Source: Kiritimatiellota bacterium
Lineage (GTDB): Bacteria > Verrucomicrobiota > Kiritimatiellia > JAAZAB01
Length of the DNA: 64,000 nt
Direction: 5' to 3'
NCBI GenBank assembly: GCA_026398415.1
Contig: JAPLSY010000085.1
Coordinates: 1-64,000, forward strand
Part shown: piece after piece, positions 59,802 through 64,000 of the stretch
How the letters are laid out: every line of letters begins with the position of its first letter
How positions within the stretch are numbered: position 1 is the stretch's first letter
The notes under the pieces: model-generated
Database searches by the model: none
The model's input: the letters and a program-made list of their open reading frames with translations, nothing else
Told to the model about the DNA's origin: nothing
Translations under genes and position numbers: made by a program

Positions 59802-60427
59802 GGCGTCTTCTTTATTGAGTTGGTTTCTGTTGTTTTATTGGCTTCCGGTTCGGGTGCATTCTTATTTAGGATGGCCAAGATGGGTTCGGTGATGTCAAAA
59901 ACCGGGTCGTAATAAACCACGGATTCCACGCTGTTCAGGGTCTTGCCGGAGCTGTCGAAGACGATGCGGATCCCGTGTTTCTTGACGTAGGCCTCGATGA
60001 CGGCACGGATTTCACCAACCAACTGTTGTTGGGATTGTTTCATCTGTTCGCCGAACTGCTTTTTGTAGGTGGTGTCAAATTCCGCCAGCTTTTGCTCGGC
60101 GTCCCGGAACAGAGCGAACTTATCTTCCGCTGCCGTTCGTTTCTTATCGCGCTCGGCATCGCTGAGCGATTTATCGCGGGCTTCGGCGCCTAACTTCTCG
60201 ACTTCGGTTTTAAGCGTTTTGACCTGGTTCATCAGTTCGCGGCGGGGCACGTCCACGGATTCAAAACGGACCTTTAGCTGGACATTGGCGGCTTTGGTCT
60301 TGTAATAGTCGTCGAACAGGCGCTCCATGGAAACGAAAGCCATGGTCGGCTCGGCCGCATTCAGCGCGGCGGCCAGTACCAAATATAGCCCTGCCGTTGT
60401 GAGCAGTGATAATGATCGCATATGCAT
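59798..60427 (-). CDS. OmpH/Skp periplasmic chaperone
   Basis: The 209-residue product has a signal peptide (LLTTAAGLYLVLAAALNAA-like, here LSLLTTAGLYLVLAAALNAA). The OmpH core FVSMERLFDDYYKTKAANVQLK is followed by long charged coiled-coil helices (KTLKTEVEKLGAEARDKSLSD). Skp holds unfolded outer-membrane proteins. ATG 60421 is also possible. It lies between bamA and lpxD. Confidence 0.93.
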   Translation of the reverse strand: MHMRSLSLLTTAGLYLVLAAALNAAEPTMAFVSMERLFDDYYKTKAANVQLKVRFESVDVPRRELMNQVKTLKTEVEKLGAEARDKSLSDAERDKKRTAAEDKFALFRDAEQKLAEFDTTYKKQFGEQMKQSQQQLVGEIRAVIEAYVKKHGIRIVFDSSGKTLNSVESVVYYDPVFDITEPILAILNKNAPEPEANKTTETNSIKKTP

Positions 60428-60474
60428 GTGTGCCGAATTCCTGTTTAATGGTTTAAAAGATAACTATAAGGTTG

Positions 60475-60547
60475 TCGGGTTCACGGTTCAACGGTTGATG
60501 GGGCCAACCATAATAACCGTGAACCGTTGAACCATTGAACCGCTGAA
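60475..60547. repeat. GGTTCAACGGTTGA-type repeat cluster (family C)
   Basis: CACGGTTCAACGGTTGATGG and, after about 15 bases, AACCGTGAACCGTTGAACC then ATTGAACCGCTGAAC are copies in opposite orientation. They fill the bamA-skp intergenic gap, and one copy occurs at 22396-22413. Confidence 0.6.
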
Positions 60548-60560
60548 CTTGGTTGCCTTC

Positions 60561-62935
60561 TCAGAATCCATACCCCATCCAGAAATTAAATCGGGCGGAC
60601 GTGCGTTGGATATCTTCGCCGCTGATTTGCAACGGCCAGGCATAATCCACGCGGATCGGAAAACCGGGAATATCCAGCCGTAGCCCAACACCGATATCCG
60701 AGCAATACTCTAGCAGATCGAAGTCAAATGCATCAAGCCAAACATTGCCGATATCATAAAACGTGGCAAACCGCAGAATGTTCTTATACAGGGGAATCGT
60801 ATATTCGATCTGGCCCAGCGCCCCCGACTTGCCGCCAATGGGCTGACCCTGGTCGTAAGGGGACACATAGAGATATTTGAATCCGCGCAGGGTCCGCGGA
60901 CCGCCCATAAAAATCCGGTCAAAAATATGCACGTCCTGATTGTTGCCGTATTCCTGCACCGTTTGCGCCCAACCGCGCAGGCTCAGGACATGGTCGAATA
61001 GGATGGGGAAATAAGCGGTGCCCTCGCCTTCAAAGCCGTAGACATCCACGTCGAAGCCCAGCGGGCCGCCGGATAAATTCCCGGAGAGGTTGACCTTCGT
61101 GCCGCGTGTCGGAATAAACACGTTGTCGCGGGTGTCGTGGACGAAGGTTAGCTTCATGGAACTGTCGTTCCACGCGCCGGAGTTGTCTTGAAAGATTTGC
61201 ACGGCATTCGTGGGTACATCGTAAATATCGATATTTTCGAGACGATACGTCAGGTTTACCCGTTGGAAGAAGAACCATTTCAGCGGTTTGCCCAGCGTCA
61301 CCGCCGTGCCGATGCGCTGTTCATTGTAATAGTCGCTCAGGTTGTTGCGGTTCCGGTCGTACAGATCAACGCCCAGTGACAGCTTGCGGTCGAGGAACCA
61401 GGGCTCCACAAACGAAATTTCGTAATCCTGGCGCTGGGTCCCGACTTGGGCGCGCAAACGCAGCTTTTGACCGGCGCCCGTGAAATTCGGCCAATTAAGC
61501 AGGTCAAAGTTGCCCTGGGACAGCTCGATGAAGCCCATCAGATCGTCAACACTGGAATATCCGGCGCCAACCATAAACTGTCCCGTGCGCTTCTCCTCCA
61601 CCTCGAATACGAGGTCGTCCCGGGCGGGTTCCAGTGTTTCACGGGGATAGCCGTTGACGGTCTCAAAAAATCCCAGATTGCGCAAAATCGCTTCACTGCG
61701 TCGGATGCCCACCTGGTTATATACCTCGCCCGGGTAGACCAGTAACTCGCGCCGGATGACTTTGTCCTGAGTGCGGGTGTTGCCGCGGATATCAATATAA
61801 CGAATATTGACCAGACTGCTTTCCGTGACGTCAAATTGAATGTCCACGATAGCCCCGGCTAGCTGCGGCTTGAGGAGCGGCTTGGCCACGGCGCGCATGT
61901 AGCCGCGGCTCTGGTAATAATCGCGCAGGTCATCCGCCGTTTTCTGGATCTTTCCCATGGAGGCAATGGCGCCGGTCTTGAGCTTTACCAGGGTCCACAG
62001 GTTAGACTCGGGAAACAGCGTGATGCCGCGCAAGCTGATCGCGCCGATCCGGTACTGGCTGCCTTCCTCGATGGGGTAGGTGGCTTCCAGCTTGTCATGG
62101 TCATAGGCGCGCACCTGTGGTTCGCCGATCCGGGCATCCAGGTAGCCCCGATTCTGGTAGATTGCGCGCAACAGGTTACGGTCGGCGTTAAGGTCGTCCG
62201 GATTATAGGCGCCGCGCTTGGTGAAAAACGAAAAGATATTCCAGAGCCGCGGCTGGAGTGCCTCTTCCAAGACTCCGGGCGGCACCGACTGCTCCGAGAT
62301 GGCCGACTGATGTTTGAGCCCGGAGATCATGCGTTGCCACAGACCGGGGGGCACGTAGGTGTTGCCGGTGAAATGTACCTTGTGCAGGCTGGCCCGCTCG
62401 CCCTCCTTGACGGTTGCGGTGACATTGGCAAACCCATTGGATTTATTCACGTCAATTACCCACGCCATGGTGGCGTCGTGATAATAACGCTGGTGATACT
62501 CGTCGAGCACCTTGCGCGACTGCAAGCTCATGACGACGTCATCCACGAAATCGCCGACTTCCAGTTCCAGCCACTGGCGGACCTTTTTTTCGCCAATGGC
62601 TTCCGCACCGTTCACGATTACGGGCTTTTCCAGTCGTGGCCGCGGCTCAACCACGTAGGTCAGGTCAAAAGCATTCGGCTTATCCGGCACGGGTGTGAGT
62701 TCGGAATCCACGAAGGAAAAACGCTCCGTGCCCAGCAGGGTCTTCACATCGCGGGAAATGCGGCGCTGATCCACCACGTCGTTGGTGTGGACGCTGAGAT
62801 AGGCAAACACAAAAGCCTCGTCCTGGAGCGCGAGACTGCGCGAGACCACCTTGACCTCGCGGATTACAGCGGCGTGGAGTACCGTCGGCAGGAGTAAGCA
62901 GCCGATTGTTATCAAGCGGCAGATCCGGGGGAGGC

Positions 62936-62939
<4 letters not shown>
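60561..62939 (-). CDS. bamA: outer-membrane assembly factor BamA
   Basis: The 792-residue product has a signal peptide (ITIGCLLLPTVLHAA), POTRA domains to about residue 430 (for example VIREVKVVSRSLAL, ANVTATVKEGERASLHKVHF) and a C-terminal 16-strand barrel. The lid motif is GGPRTLRGFKYL, corresponding to the conserved RGF. The final residues SARFNFWMGYGF end in the Phe-terminated beta signal. It inserts beta-barrel proteins into the outer membrane. It starts within the dnaB stop (ATGA overlap). Confidence 0.97.

Positions 62940-64000
<1,061 letters not shown>

Overview
The window appears to be chromosome from a Gram-negative, diderm bacterium. It encodes BamA, a Skp/OmpH chaperone, LpxD, LptE, ExbB/ExbD, a TonB-like protein and several lipoproteins. 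The mix of C-terminal HEAT and VCBS-type proteins, a GntR-LacI hybrid regulator, many secreted or hydrolytic carbohydrate enzymes and GC-rich genes separated by low-complexity dispersed repeats suggests the PVC superphylum, most likely Kiritimatiellota or Lentisphaerota. That placement is an inference; there is no rRNA here to test it.

Layout. 0-8 kb: a beta-helix pectate-lyase-like secreted protein, tRNA-Arg, an MTRFR/ArfB-like release factor, an MFS-HEAT fusion, an SGNH hydrolase, a TPR protein with LptE, and rpsT. 8-15 kb: a membrane M50-like protease, a 1471-residue lipoprotein with LamG, discoidin-like and DxDGDG repeats, and a GH36-type alpha-galactosidase. 15-24 kb: housekeeping genes (rsfS, nadD, trmJ), a Ktr/Trk potassium uptake pair, a zinc-ribbon/EIIA fusion, tRNA-Met, rhaA and a SurA-like PPIase that ends in a strong terminator. 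24-40 kb: a visibly AT-richer accessory island led by a GntR-LacI regulator. 40-64 kb: mainly minus-strand genes, comprising a YchF-like protein, a GT39-like membrane protein, an AsmA-like protein, an M16 protease, a split histidine cluster (hisA, hisB, then hisC, hisD), a TPR-ExbB-ExbD-TonB unit, and lpxD-skp-bamA-dnaB.

The 24-40 kb island is the most interesting part. Gene order is regulator, creatininase-family IolN-like hydrolase, SDR, MmsA/IolA-like aldehyde dehydrogenase, zinc alcohol dehydrogenase, Gfo/Idh/MocA dehydrogenase, xylose-isomerase-like TIM barrel, class II aldolase, PfkB kinase and amidohydrolase. A second unit follows: GH38 alpha-mannosidase overlapping a metallophosphoesterase, then a cupin and a DUF6282-like protein. 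The first set combines ring-opening enzymes of the Thermotoga-type inositol route (IolG/IolM/IolN/IolO logic) with the kinase, aldolase and IolA activities expected of the Bacillus-type route. The second set would release mannose and phosphate. My working hypothesis is degradation of an inositol or mannosyl-inositol-phosphate compound by a hybrid pathway. No transporter gene lies in the island.

Two other themes stand out. Several families of dispersed low-complexity or palindromic repeats fill the intergenic gaps; they form the C-terminal codons of at least three proteins and sit in frame inside one membrane glycosyltransferase. A 24-bp element, identical at 23 positions, lies upstream of both the large LamG lipoprotein and the GH38 mannosidase, 26 kb apart, and looks like a shared operator. 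Positions of short sites were read by eye and may be off by a base.
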